Assembly: GCA_902802975.1 (NCBI GenBank) | Contig: CADCOF010000324.1 | Span: 1 to 5,502 of the forward strand | DNA from: an uncultured Ruminococcus sp. | Lineage (GTDB): Bacteria; Bacillota; Clostridia; Oscillospirales; Acutalibacteraceae | Reading direction: 5' to 3' | Length of the DNA: 5,502 nucleotides | In this document: positions 5,481 to 5,502 of the stretch, one piece after another | Numbering within the stretch: position 1 is the stretch's first letter | How the letters are laid out: each line of letters opens with the position of its first letter | Notes under the pieces: generated by a model | Database searches by the model: none | Told to the model about the DNA's origin: nothing | The model's input: only the letters and a program-made list of their open reading frames with translations | Translations under genes and position numbers: made by a program

Positions 5481-5502
5481 CAAGCAAGGGGTCCGGGGGT
5501 GC
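5481..5502 (+). repeat. Left edge of a probable G-rich dispersed repeat (cut by window)
   Basis: AAGGGGTCCGGGGGTGC at the very end is sharply more GC-rich than the DNA before it. From recognition only, similar CAAGGGGTCCGGGGG starts occur in intergenic repeats of gut Clostridia. The element is truncated by the window, so its structure cannot be judged. Confidence 0.3.

Larger units (their letters stand above)
5132..5502. other. Gene-free region upstream of the glgB promoter
   Basis: No credible coding sequence is seen in these 371 bases on either strand. The first 140 or so bases are AT-rich. After that come a 16-bp motif copy (5306-5321), a heptamer array (5351-5385), a small inverted repeat TACAAC/GTTGTA (5387-5392 and 5403-5408) followed by an A-run, and a G-rich sequence at the edge (about 5481-5502). 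The gene beyond the right edge is not visible, so its direction is unknown. Confidence 0.7.

Overview
The window holds three genes of bacterial glycogen synthesis, all on the minus strand and read from right to left: glgB (branching enzyme, 4968-2947), glgC (catalytic ADP-glucose pyrophosphorylase, 2715-1501) and glgD (its non-catalytic paralogue, 1499-381). GlgD is characteristic of Firmicutes. Together with strong AAAGGAG/GGAGG Shine-Dalgarno sites, intermediate GC in genes, AT-rich promoter DNA and dispersed GC-rich hairpin repeats, this points to a clostridial, probably Ruminococcaceae/Oscillospiraceae-type gut anaerobe. The species cannot be fixed from the sequence.

Layout. 1-380 is non-coding and made almost wholly of small repeats: a triple-hairpin GC-rich element (about 11-75), a 16-bp motif TTTTGGCACARTCTGA in alternating orientation (90, 131, 285), a (CGCAATG)x3 array and a 10-unit array of the heptamer TCTCAAN. 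381-2715 is glgD and glgC, one nucleotide apart. 2716-2946 is a 231-bp intergenic region with the glgC ribosome binding site, a perfect tandem 12-mer and a second heptamer array. 2947-4968 is glgB. 4969-5502 has the glgB leader and a good sigma-A type promoter (TTGAAA-17-TATTAT with an extended -10), then repeats again: a further copy of the 16-bp motif, a third heptamer array and the edge of a G-rich element.

Function. GlgC, assisted by GlgD, makes ADP-glucose from glucose-1-phosphate and ATP. Glycogen synthase (glgA, not in this window) would polymerise it, and GlgB adds the alpha-1,6 branches. The order suggests one transcript from the glgB promoter, perhaps with a weaker internal start before glgC.

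I see no unknown multi-gene system. The genes are ordinary members of known families. The unusual content is between them: heptanucleotide-period arrays, two of which form an inverted pair bracketing glgC-glgD (19 of 20 bases complementary), a 16-bp mobile-looking motif, and a 41-residue lysine-rich tail on GlgB.
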